From Bacteroidales bacterium (lineage in GTDB: Bacteria; Bacteroidota; Bacteroidia; Bacteroidales; VadinHA17): a DNA stretch of 64,000 nt. Below the pieces are notes generated by a model, which saw nothing but the letters and a program-made list of their open reading frames with translations, was not told the DNA's origin and did no database searches. This document shows, in pieces, positions 8,604-16,135 of the stretch; the first letter of the stretch is position 1, and each line of letters begins with the position of its first letter. The stretch is from positions 76,112-140,111 of the forward strand of contig PLNT01000010.1 of assembly GCA_003141895.1 (NCBI GenBank), read 5' to 3'. Made by a program: the position numbers and the translations under genes.

Positions 8604-8682
8604 GTCCCGCTGAAGCGGGACACCTCCCCTGAAGGGGAGGAAATCCTCGTCCATCTAGAGAATTAACCCCCCTTTAGGGGGG
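8604..8682. repeat. Three short hairpins after tpiA
   Basis: GTCCCGC/GCGGGAC around TGAA (8604-8621), CCTCCCC/GGGGAGG around TGAA (8623-8640) and CCCCCC/GGGGGG around TTTA (8667-8682) lie in a row after the tpiA stop. They belong to the same G/C-rich family as the other intergenic palindromes and may also end tpiA transcription. Confidence 0.65.
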
Positions 8683-8735
8683 TCAGGGGGCTGCAATGGG
8701 ATGTTGAAAAAGGTTGGAATCAAACATAAAGGTTT

Positions 8736-11700
8736 ATGTTAAAGAAGCTGATAATTCTTGGTCTCACTTTACAGGTGTTAATTCCTGTAACTCTGTTTTC
8801 GCAGACCAAATCGGCTTTTTCAGGAGATCGTACAAAATTCGGACCTGAGCTAACCGCATTTATGGGACCTAACCTTAATGACGAGCAAAAGGCCACTATA
8901 AACAAATTTCTTATCCGGTGGGATAGTGCGGCATTCAGCCCTGAGATAATGGATAAAATAATTAATGTCTCAAGCCAGCTCTCTTCAAGGCAGATGAGAA
9001 CTATCCCCCACTACAATGATTTTATTATAGCTCTGAATATTTTCATTGATTATAAACGGGATAACGACTTTTTCACTAACTGGCTTAAAGGTTTAAGTGA
9101 AATTGCATTCAGTCAGCATTTTACGAATGAGAATATCGATGCATATTTCAGGAACAGCAGCCTGATGGTCAAAGAGAATGTATTATACGAATCGGGAAGC
9201 GTGAAATGGAAAGTAAAAAACAATGAGCTAAGCTTTTCGCATGATACAGCCATTTATATCTCAATTAAAGACGCAACATTAACCTGCTACGTACAAAAAG
9301 ACAGTACTGAACTTTATAATGTTACCGGCAGGTTTTACCCTGAAATTCAGAAATTTATTGGTTCAAAAGGAAAAATAACCTGGGAAAAAGCCGGCTATCC
9401 CGCGAAGGATGTTTTTGCAGAAATATCTGATTTTTCACTGAACATGAAAAAAAGCAGCTTCACAGTTGATTCTGCAAAACTGACTCATACTACTTATTTT
9501 AAACAACCTGTCAATGGTTTACTTGCGGACCAGGTGGTTAGCATTTCAAATAAGGATAGAGCCAATTATCCCCGTTTTGAAACCTATGCGAAACAATTTA
9601 AAATTAAAAACATCTATAAAGGTGTTGATTATGAAGGTGGATTAAAATTCGAAGGCTCCACTATAAAAGGCAATGGTAAAAATAACGCTCTGGCTAAAAT
9701 CACTCTTTTCAGAAATGATACACTTTATCTGAAAATAAAATCAAAAGAGTTTCAATTCTCAAAAACAGGATTAAACAGCCAGGAGACTTCCATGTCACTA
9801 TATCTCGGGAAAGATTCAATTTATCATTCGAACCTGGGATTCTCGTATTTTGAATCAACCAGACAAGTGAATCTATTCAGGACGAATAATCCAATATCAA
9901 GGAGTCCGTATTTTGATTCTTTTCACGCCATCGATATGAATTTTGAATACTTATCGTGGAATATGAATGAATCAAAAATTATTATGTCTCATGCCAGGGG
10001 TGCTTCTTTAGGTCAGGCTCAGTTTGAATCATTATCCTTCTACAGTAAAGATTCATTTATGCATCTGATGGGTATGGATGATTATCATCCTCTTAACCGC
10101 CTTCTTAAATTTGCCGAGTGGTTTTATTCAGAAACTTTTCCTGTTGAAGAATTTGCCAAATGGCTCGATAAACCAGTCGAATCTGTAACAGGTCTATGCA
10201 TCGATTTAGCCAATCAGGGATTTGTATTCTATGATCCGATAAACAACGAAATTACAATAAAGAAAAAAACCAAGGATTATCTTGACTCATATGCCAAAAG
10301 AAAAGACTATGATATAATAAAAATAATCAGTGAGACAAAAGCACCCATCGATAATGCCATTCTTGATATGAAAAAGTATGGTCTGACCGTAAATGGTGTA
10401 GCGGGTGTACTTCTTAGTGATTCGCAAAAGGTTGCGATTTATCCGTATAACAGGCAACTTACGATAGGACAAAACCGAGAGATTAGTTTCGACGGAGTTG
10501 TTGAAGCAGGTCTTTTTAAAGTATTCGGCCATAAATTCAACTTCAACTATGACACATTTAATATAAGACTTATTAACATAGACTCTATTAAGATTTCAGT
10601 GGAAACAGGGAAAAAGGATAAGCTCGGAAATGAAATTATTGAAAATGTTAATAATCTTATTCAGCTTGGAACCGCGGAAGTATATATCGACAATCCCAAC
10701 AATAAGTCGGGTTTGAAGAGCTTGAAGCAATATCCGATAATAAATGCAACGACATATTCATATATTTTCTATGATAAAATACCGGGCATCGAAAATGTAT
10801 ACAATAAAAAGGATTTTTATTTCAGGGTCGATCCTTTCACCTATGAAAATATAGCTCATTATAGCAGCCATGATATGAATCTCTCGGGTGAGTTTGTAGG
10901 AGGAAATATTGTCAAGTCTATGCATCAATATCTTGTAATACAGGAAAATAACTCGCTAGGTTTTAATATGACCATTCCTCCGGAAGGTATAGATGTTTAT
11001 GGGAATAACGGTATGCTTTATAATGCTCTGAGCATGAGTAACAAAGGTCTGATCGGAAGCGGGACTTTAAAGCATTTGACTTCAACTACTGCATCGGAAG
11101 AGTTTAAATTTTTTCCCGATTCGATGATCACCCAGGCTTCAACGTTCAATATTGAAAAAGACGGATCCGGAATATTCCCGGTATTAAACAGCAAGGATGT
11201 TGCAATTAAATGGCTTATTCCGAAAAATGAATGGACTGCAACCATTGGAACCGGAAAGACATTTGATATGTTCGGTAACGGAACAACTCTTGATGGGAAG
11301 ATTACGATGCTGCCATCGAAATTGTATGGAACCGGAATTATGAATACTACCGACTCCAGAGTCACATCAAATCTCTTCAACTTTGCTTCAAATGCAATCA
11401 AAGCTGATACTGCTGATTACAATCTGAAATCACTTACAACAAACGGATATTCTTTTATTGCCGAAAATGCCAATACTGATATCAATTTTGATCTCAAAGC
11501 AGCACATTTCAGGCTGAACACCGATTCATCGGTCGTAAAATTCCCTGAGATTCAGTATATCTGCACGATGACTGACTTTAATTATAATATGGAGACCCGC
11601 GTGCTGAATATGGAGCAAAAAGGGAAATCAAATACTCCGCTTCTGGCTATTGACAAACTTCTTCATCTTGATTTTAAAAACCTGGACAAACCAACCTTCT

Positions 11701-13241
11701 TTGCAACAAATAATTTATCTGATACGGTTGCTTTTTCATCATGGAAGGGAAGCTATCATCTTGACCAAGAGTACATTGAAGCGGATAATATTAATTATAT
11801 CCATATTGCCGATGCATTGATCCAGCCTGAAAACGGTAAGATTGTGATTAACAGGAGAGCAAAAATACAGCAAATGAATAATGCTCTTATCGCAGTAAAT
11901 CACCGGCATGTATTGCATTCAGGGAAGATTGACATTGAATCTACTAAACGATATACAGGAAGTGCAGTGTACGATTATGTTGACGAAAATAAAGAAGTCC
12001 AGCAGATTAATTTTCCTGAACTTCAGGTTGATACTGCAACAACCTACGCCAGAGGGTATATTCCATTGACACAAAAATTCATGTTAAGTCCGGCCTTCAC
12101 ATTTACCGGTGATGTTGCACTCTCAGCAAGAGCCGATAATCTTACATTTACCGGGGCTGCCGGGATATTATCTAAATGTCCGAAACTAGAGAGTTACCCC
12201 ATTAAATTCAAATCACAGATCGATCCCAAAAATGTTATGATTCCTGTGAGTGATAAACCCAGGGATTTTAATGATAATCTAATCTTTTCAGGATCCTTCA
12301 TCAATATTGATTCCGTTCATATGTACCCTGCTTTCCTCTCCGCTGAAAAATCGTGGCAGGATGTGGCTCTTGTAAACTCAAACGGGTGGTTATATTATGA
12401 AAAAGCCAAGGGAAGATATCTTATCGGTTCACGCGAGAAGCTTGCTGATCTGACACTTCCTGGAAATCTTGTTGCTTTTGACAAAAACAATTGCATTCTG
12501 ACGGGTGAAGGAAAACTAGATTTTGGGGCCAAGTTTGATCTGGTCAATTTTTCATCAGCAGGGCGGGTTACTCATACTCTTGATTCAGGAAAAGTTAATA
12601 TTGATGCAATTATTGCTTTGGATTTCTATTTTTCAGCTGAAGCCCTCAAGGTTATGTCAGATGAGATTCGCATGATGCCTTCTCTTAAACAGGTCGCACT
12701 GAATACAGATCTGAATAAGAAAGGGATGAGCGATCTTCTGGGAGTAAATGTTGCTTCGCAGTTAAAAGAAGAAACTGACCTGTTTGGTGGCGGTTCGAAA
12801 AATCTGCCAAAAGAGTTTACATACAAACTTCTGCTTAATGAAGTAAAACTTTACTGGAACGAATCCACATCGTCTTTCAGGTCGAAAGGGAAGATTGGCA
12901 TAGGATTTATAGGGCAGCAGCCAATAAACGCTTACGTAGACGGTTATGTTGAGATCCAGCGAAGAAGATCAGGCGATATGATCGACATCTACCTCAAAGC
13001 GGATAAATCGACATATTACTATTTTTCATATTTTAAGGGGGTAATGATGACCCAGTCGGGAAATAATGAATACAATACGCTGATCTCGAAGATAAAACTC
13101 AATGACAGAAAAGACCCAAGAGCTACAGTCAGGATACCATATACTTATATGATTTCTGTGGAGGACAGGCTTGGCAAGTTTATTCACAGAATGGAAGCCA
13201 ATGAAGATCCTTCAGGCGATCAGAGTGGTGCTATTAAATAA
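8736..13241 (+). CDS. Very large exported protein of unknown function (1501 aa)
   Basis: The N terminus (MLKKLIILGLTLQVLIPVTL, cleavage near LFSQT) is a clear signal peptide. Residues 30-130 look helical. From about 150 to 1450 the protein is a long run of short beta strands with repeated phrases such as F-x-G-x-v and D-x-x-x-v-x-I. Parts of this (for example ADNINYIHIADALIQPENG) resemble the strand repeats of LPS-transport or AsmA-like bridge proteins, but this is only a resemblance. No catalytic motif or T9SS sorting tail was seen. It overlaps the convergent phosphoesterase gene by 8 bases. The function is not known. Confidence 0.85.
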   Translation: MLKKLIILGLTLQVLIPVTLFSQTKSAFSGDRTKFGPELTAFMGPNLNDEQKATINKFLIRWDSAAFSPEIMDKIINVSSQLSSRQMRTIPHYNDFIIALNIFIDYKRDNDFFTNWLKGLSEIAFSQHFTNENIDAYFRNSSLMVKENVLYESGSVKWKVKNNELSFSHDTAIYISIKDATLTCYVQKDSTELYNVTGRFYPEIQKFIGSKGKITWEKAGYPAKDVFAEISDFSLNMKKSSFTVDSAKLTHTTYFKQPVNGLLADQVVSISNKDRANYPRFETYAKQFKIKNIYKGVDYEGGLKFEGSTIKGNGKNNALAKITLFRNDTLYLKIKSKEFQFSKTGLNSQETSMSLYLGKDSIYHSNLGFSYFESTRQVNLFRTNNPISRSPYFDSFHAIDMNFEYLSWNMNESKIIMSHARGASLGQAQFESLSFYSKDSFMHLMGMDDYHPLNRLLKFAEWFYSETFPVEEFAKWLDKPVESVTGLCIDLANQGFVFYDPINNEITIKKKTKDYLDSYAKRKDYDIIKIISETKAPIDNAILDMKKYGLTVNGVAGVLLSDSQKVAIYPYNRQLTIGQNREISFDGVVEAGLFKVFGHKFNFNYDTFNIRLINIDSIKISVETGKKDKLGNEIIENVNNLIQLGTAEVYIDNPNNKSGLKSLKQYPIINATTYSYIFYDKIPGIENVYNKKDFYFRVDPFTYENIAHYSSHDMNLSGEFVGGNIVKSMHQYLVIQENNSLGFNMTIPPEGIDVYGNNGMLYNALSMSNKGLIGSGTLKHLTSTTASEEFKFFPDSMITQASTFNIEKDGSGIFPVLNSKDVAIKWLIPKNEWTATIGTGKTFDMFGNGTTLDGKITMLPSKLYGTGIMNTTDSRVTSNLFNFASNAIKADTADYNLKSLTTNGYSFIAENANTDINFDLKAAHFRLNTDSSVVKFPEIQYICTMTDFNYNMETRVLNMEQKGKSNTPLLAIDKLLHLDFKNLDKPTFFATNNLSDTVAFSSWKGSYHLDQEYIEADNINYIHIADALIQPENGKIVINRRAKIQQMNNALIAVNHRHVLHSGKIDIESTKRYTGSAVYDYVDENKEVQQINFPELQVDTATTYARGYIPLTQKFMLSPAFTFTGDVALSARADNLTFTGAAGILSKCPKLESYPIKFKSQIDPKNVMIPVSDKPRDFNDNLIFSGSFINIDSVHMYPAFLSAEKSWQDVALVNSNGWLYYEKAKGRYLIGSREKLADLTLPGNLVAFDKNNCILTGEGKLDFGAKFDLVNFSSAGRVTHTLDSGKVNIDAIIALDFYFSAEALKVMSDEIRMMPSLKQVALNTDLNKKGMSDLLGVNVASQLKEETDLFGGGSKNLPKEFTYKLLLNEVKLYWNESTSSFRSKGKIGIGFIGQQPINAYVDGYVEIQRRRSGDMIDIYLKADKSTYYYFSYFKGVMMTQSGNNEYNTLISKIKLNDRKDPRATVRIPYTYMISVEDRLGKFIHRMEANEDPSGDQSGAIK

Positions 13242-13737
13242 TCTTACTCCTTTCACCAAGCTCAATCAATTCAAAATCGTGTATGTTTTTACCGTCAATC
13301 TGAAATCTGACAGCAGTCATGAATTTATGAAAACCATTGTATCCGGCTGCTCCAGGATTGACAAATAAAAAGCCTGACTTACCGTCATACATAACTTTAG
13401 CTATATGTGAATGTCCGCATATAAAAAGGTCAGGAGGATTTTCCCTTAGTTCCCTGACAACTCTTTTATCATAATGCCCCGGATAGCCCCCGATATGGGT
13501 GATCCACACCCTGACTTCCTCCGCCAGAAAGATCGCATGTTCTTTATATACCGTTCTTATTACGGCATTATCTACATTACCATAAACCGCCCGCAGAGGT
13601 TTGAAGGCTGCTAATTCATCAGCAATCTCAATTGTACCGATGTCGCCGGCGTGCCAGATCTCATCACATTCTGCAAAATGATCAAATAATCTGGGATGTA
13701 ACCATCCGTGAGTATCAGAGAGGAGACCAATTTTCAT
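13234..13737 (-). CDS. YfcE/MJ0936-family metallophosphoesterase
   Basis: 167 residues. All metal-binding blocks of the calcineurin-like fold are present: GLLSDTHGW near the N terminus, WHAGDIG, YGNVDN, ITHIGGYPG and ICGHSHIAKV, then NPGAAGYNG. Members hydrolyse phosphodiesters; the natural substrate in this phylum is not defined. The 3' end overlaps the convergent 1501-residue gene by 8 bases. Confidence 0.92.
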   Translation of the reverse strand: MKIGLLSDTHGWLHPRLFDHFAECDEIWHAGDIGTIEIADELAAFKPLRAVYGNVDNAVIRTVYKEHAIFLAEEVRVWITHIGGYPGHYDKRVVRELRENPPDLFICGHSHIAKVMYDGKSGFLFVNPGAAGYNGFHKFMTAVRFQIDGKNIHDFELIELGERSKII

Positions 13738-13824
13738 TATTTTTATATTAATAATCCCTTACATCAACTTCTTGCTGATACAACTAGTACTGCTCCCTTT
13801 ACTTGTTTTACCTATCCCTAAATC

Positions 13825-13940
13825 CCTCCCCAAGGGGGAGGAACTTAATTTTTGTATATCAATTAGTTACTCCCCTTCTCCCCTGCTTTGCTTCGCCGAA
13901 GCGGCTACGCGAATGCCAAGGGAGAAGGGCTAGGGGGATG
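13825..13940. repeat. Intergenic palindromes, one with an insertion at its centre
   Basis: A simple palindrome (CCTCCCC-AA-GGGGGAGG, 13825-13841) is followed by a second one. In the second, the arms CCCCTTCTCCC and AAGGGAGAAGGG (13872-13929) are separated by about 35 bases. That insert contains its own stem, GCTTCG-CC-GAAGC. The copy at 32815-32838 has the same arms with no insert. The rest of the 286-base gap up to rsmE shows nothing else. Confidence 0.7.
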
Positions 13941-14000
13941 AGGTCTCCCCAAAACAACAAAGGTTTTAACATCAATTCATAAATATAAGTTCAATTTCCC

Positions 14001-14008
14001 TAATTTTG
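14001..14008 (+). promoter_or_regulatory. Possible -7 element for rsmE
   Basis: TAATTTTG matches TAnnTTTG, 15 bases ahead of the ATG at 14024. The longer frame that starts with TTG at 14006 would begin inside this element, which supports the ATG. No -33 box was found. Confidence 0.3.
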
Positions 14009-14023
14009 TATAAACTCACTTCA

Positions 14024-14728
14024 ATGGAAATATTTTATGCTCCTGATATTAACGGAAATACTTACACACTTGACGAAAAAGAGTCAAGGCACTTAATAAG
14101 AGTATTAAGAATGATTAAAGGTCAGGATGTCAAGCTTATAGATGGGAAAGGCAATTTATTTACAGGAATTATTTCCGATCCGGATCAAAAAAAGTGCACT
14201 ATTGAGATTACAGGTGAGATCAGGGATTTTGAAAAAAGGAGCTATAGACTTCATATAGCCATTTCGCCTATTAAAAATCCCGAACGATTTGAATGGTTCA
14301 TTGAAAAAAGCGTAGAAATCGGAATAGATGAAATTACACCGCTGATCTGCAAGAACACCGAAAAGCCCGGAATAAAAGTTGAGAGAATTAATAATCTGAT
14401 TATTTCAGCAATGAAACAATCTTTGAAGGCAACAAAAACCATATTGAATGAGCCGGTAAATTTCAAAGAGTTCATTTCCCGGCATTCTGACGGAGTACGA
14501 ATTATAGCCCATTGTGAAAAGTCACTGAAAAGGCTGGGCATCGCTGATGTATATCAAGAAAACAGGGACGCAATAATTCTTATCGGCCCTGAAGGAGATT
14601 TCAGCAAGGATGAAATAAATTTTGCAATTGCAAATGACTATCAGCCTGTTCATCTTGGACCGAGCCGGCTGAGAACAGAAACAGCAGGCATTGCTGCCTG
14701 CCATTCCATTTACTTTCTGAACCAGTAA
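14024..14728 (+). CDS. rsmE: 16S rRNA (uracil-1498-N3)-methyltransferase
   Basis: 234 residues from the ATG at 14024. This is the SPOUT-class RsmE family: N-terminal PUA-like domain (residues 1 to about 70, with ESRHLIRVLRM), then the trefoil-knot methyltransferase domain. Knot motifs are ILIGPEGDFSKDEI and LGPSRLRTETAGIA near the C terminus, which bind S-adenosylmethionine. It methylates U1498 of 16S rRNA. It ends 25 bases before a strong terminator. Confidence 0.95.
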   Translation: MEIFYAPDINGNTYTLDEKESRHLIRVLRMIKGQDVKLIDGKGNLFTGIISDPDQKKCTIEITGEIRDFEKRSYRLHIAISPIKNPERFEWFIEKSVEIGIDEITPLICKNTEKPGIKVERINNLIISAMKQSLKATKTILNEPVNFKEFISRHSDGVRIIAHCEKSLKRLGIADVYQENRDAIILIGPEGDFSKDEINFAIANDYQPVHLGPSRLRTETAGIAACHSIYFLNQ

Positions 14729-14753
14729 AACTTATCGTGTAAGAAAATCAAAA

Positions 14754-14790
14754 AAAAACACAGGAAAAATTCCCGTGTTTTTATTTTTTT
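14754..14790. terminator. Bidirectional intrinsic terminator
   Basis: 13-base arms (14754-14766 and 14770-14782) form a stem with one mismatch around a 3-base loop. They are flanked by an A-tract on the left and a T-tract on the right. It serves rsmE on the plus strand and the small minus-strand gene whose stop lies in the T-tract. Confidence 0.75.
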
Positions 14791-14986
14791 AAACTTTCCG
14801 CCTGAGTTTTTTCATCAGGTTTCTGGTCAGACATCTCCCCGGAACTGCTTTTATGAGGTGGAGTATGTCAATTACATCGTAAAATTCAGAGTTTAAACCC
14901 CAGGCATCTTCGATAAGATCGATGTTTTCAACTTTGATATCACTGAATGTAATTAAAGGAGTAGAAATTAAATCCATAGGCTTCAT
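14789..14986 (-). CDS. Small protein of unknown function (65 aa)
   Basis: 65 residues, acidic first half (IKVENIDLIEDAWGLN) and basic tail (RNLMKKLRRKV). The product starts MKPMDLISTPLITF. No domain was recognised. It ends exactly in the shared terminator, which suggests a real transcript. It could be a small regulatory or structural protein; a chance frame is also possible. Confidence 0.5.
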   Translation of the reverse strand: MKPMDLISTPLITFSDIKVENIDLIEDAWGLNSEFYDVIDILHLIKAVPGRCLTRNLMKKLRRKV

Positions 14987-15203
14987 ATTTTCATTTATCT
15001 GAAAACGTGCCCGGATTTCTAATATTGTAAAAAAATATTAATATATTTTTAAGAATAGACTTCTTAATAATTAATTTGTTTTCCTATGACCAATCAATAA
15101 GTCATGAGTTATAAGATATTTATGAGTTGACAATTCCTGGATAGGGACATAAACAAAATTAAGGGGAAAACTTTTCTTGATAAGCCATTATTCTAGCCTC
15201 GGG

Positions 15204-15360
15204 GAGATCCCTCACTTCGTTCGGGATGACAATTCGTGAGGTTCAAACAAGAGGAAGGGTAGGCGATTTGCTGTGCAAATCGCCTACCCTTCCTCTATCA
15301 AGCCAAAAGAAACATGTCATTCCGAATGAATCCCGCGTAGCGGGAGAAATGAGGAATCTC
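15204..15360. repeat. Long imperfect inverted repeat enclosing a second palindrome
   Basis: The left arm (15204-15231, GAGATCCCTCACTTCGTTCG then GGATGACA) pairs imperfectly with the right arm (15315-15360, TGTCATTCCGAATGAATCCC then a small CCCGCGTAGCGGG hairpin and GAGGAATCTC). Between them sits a separate perfect palindrome (15251-15295). The rest of the 405-base gap from 14987 to 15391 is A/T-rich, with nothing recognised. Confidence 0.65.
15251..15295. repeat. Perfect 45-base palindrome
   Basis: Two 21-base arms (15251-15271 and 15275-15295) are exact reverse complements around a TGT loop. It has no T-tract on either side and lies 100 bases from the nearest gene end, so it is not an ordinary terminator. 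It is nested in a larger inverted repeat. Confidence 0.85.
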
Positions 15361-15391
15361 CAATCGTAATATTAGAACTTTTTAATGAAAC

Positions 15392-15979
15392 TTAACTCAT
15401 TGTCAGGCTGATCTTATTATCAACCATAATTCTCCTCATATTAATAAGGGCATATCTCATCCGGCCAAGAGCTGTATTGATGCTGACATCTGTAATTTCA
15501 GATATTTCTTTAAAACTTAGACCGGCATAGTGTCTGAGTATGACAACTTCACGCTGATCGTCAGGCAACTGTCCAATCATTTTTCTGACATCTTTCTGAA
15601 TCTGTCTCTTAATCATATCATCTTCCACATTATCTTCAGCAAATGTCTTCGAATTGAATAAATCAGATTCGTAGTTGTCGTTAGAAATAGTATTCATTTG
15701 CTTAATCCTGCGGAAATGATCTATAATAAGATTGTGAGCTATACGCATCACCCATGAAATAAACTTTCCATTATCAGCATATTTACCTGATTTTACAGAC
15801 TGAATCACTTTGAGGAAGGTATCCTGAAAGATATCTTCAGCAAGAGCCTGGTCACGTATATATAGACTTATATACGCAAAAACTTTATTTCTATGGCGTT
15901 GGATTAGTTTTTCAAAACACGACTGCTCACCTTTTATAAACTTGAGAATCAGTTCATAATCGGACATCGATTTATTCAT
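15392..15979 (-). CDS. ECF-type RNA polymerase sigma factor
   Basis: 195 residues. Region 2 (LAEDIFQDTFLKVIQSV, then WVMRIAHNLIIDHFRR) binds the -10 element and core polymerase. Region 4 (LPDDQREVVILRHYAGLSFK, then EISEITDVSINTALGRMRYA) is a helix-turn-helix for the -35 element. No anti-sigma gene is adjacent. It is divergent from uvrA. Met1 or Met5 could be the start; the first is used. Confidence 0.93.
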   Translation of the reverse strand: MNKSMSDYELILKFIKGEQSCFEKLIQRHRNKVFAYISLYIRDQALAEDIFQDTFLKVIQSVKSGKYADNGKFISWVMRIAHNLIIDHFRRIKQMNTISNDNYESDLFNSKTFAEDNVEDDMIKRQIQKDVRKMIGQLPDDQREVVILRHYAGLSFKEISEITDVSINTALGRMRYALINMRRIMVDNKISLTMS

Positions 15980-16086
15980 AACTCTCTCTTTAAATTAACT
16001 AGAGTAGAGATATTTCTATAGGCAGTCTTTTTTAGTGAGTATCTGTTCTAAATACAAAGAAAAGAATTTTTTTGATCTGAAAGTAT

Positions 16087-16094
16087 TACTTTTG
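16087..16094 (+). promoter_or_regulatory. Possible -7 element for uvrA
   Basis: TACTTTTG matches TAnnTTTG, 41 bases before the uvrA ATG. A TTTG lies 12 bases upstream, too close for a standard -33 box. No LexA-type operator was recognised. Confidence 0.35.
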
Positions 16095-16135
16095 CGCTTT
16101 AACAAAAACTTTAAGTTATTTAGAAAGGTTCTAAA

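Noticed and set aside
11018-11401. Minus-strand frame of 127 codons inside the 1501-residue gene
   Set aside because: The plus frame is continuous with consistent strand-rich sequence across this part; the minus frame has no domain features.
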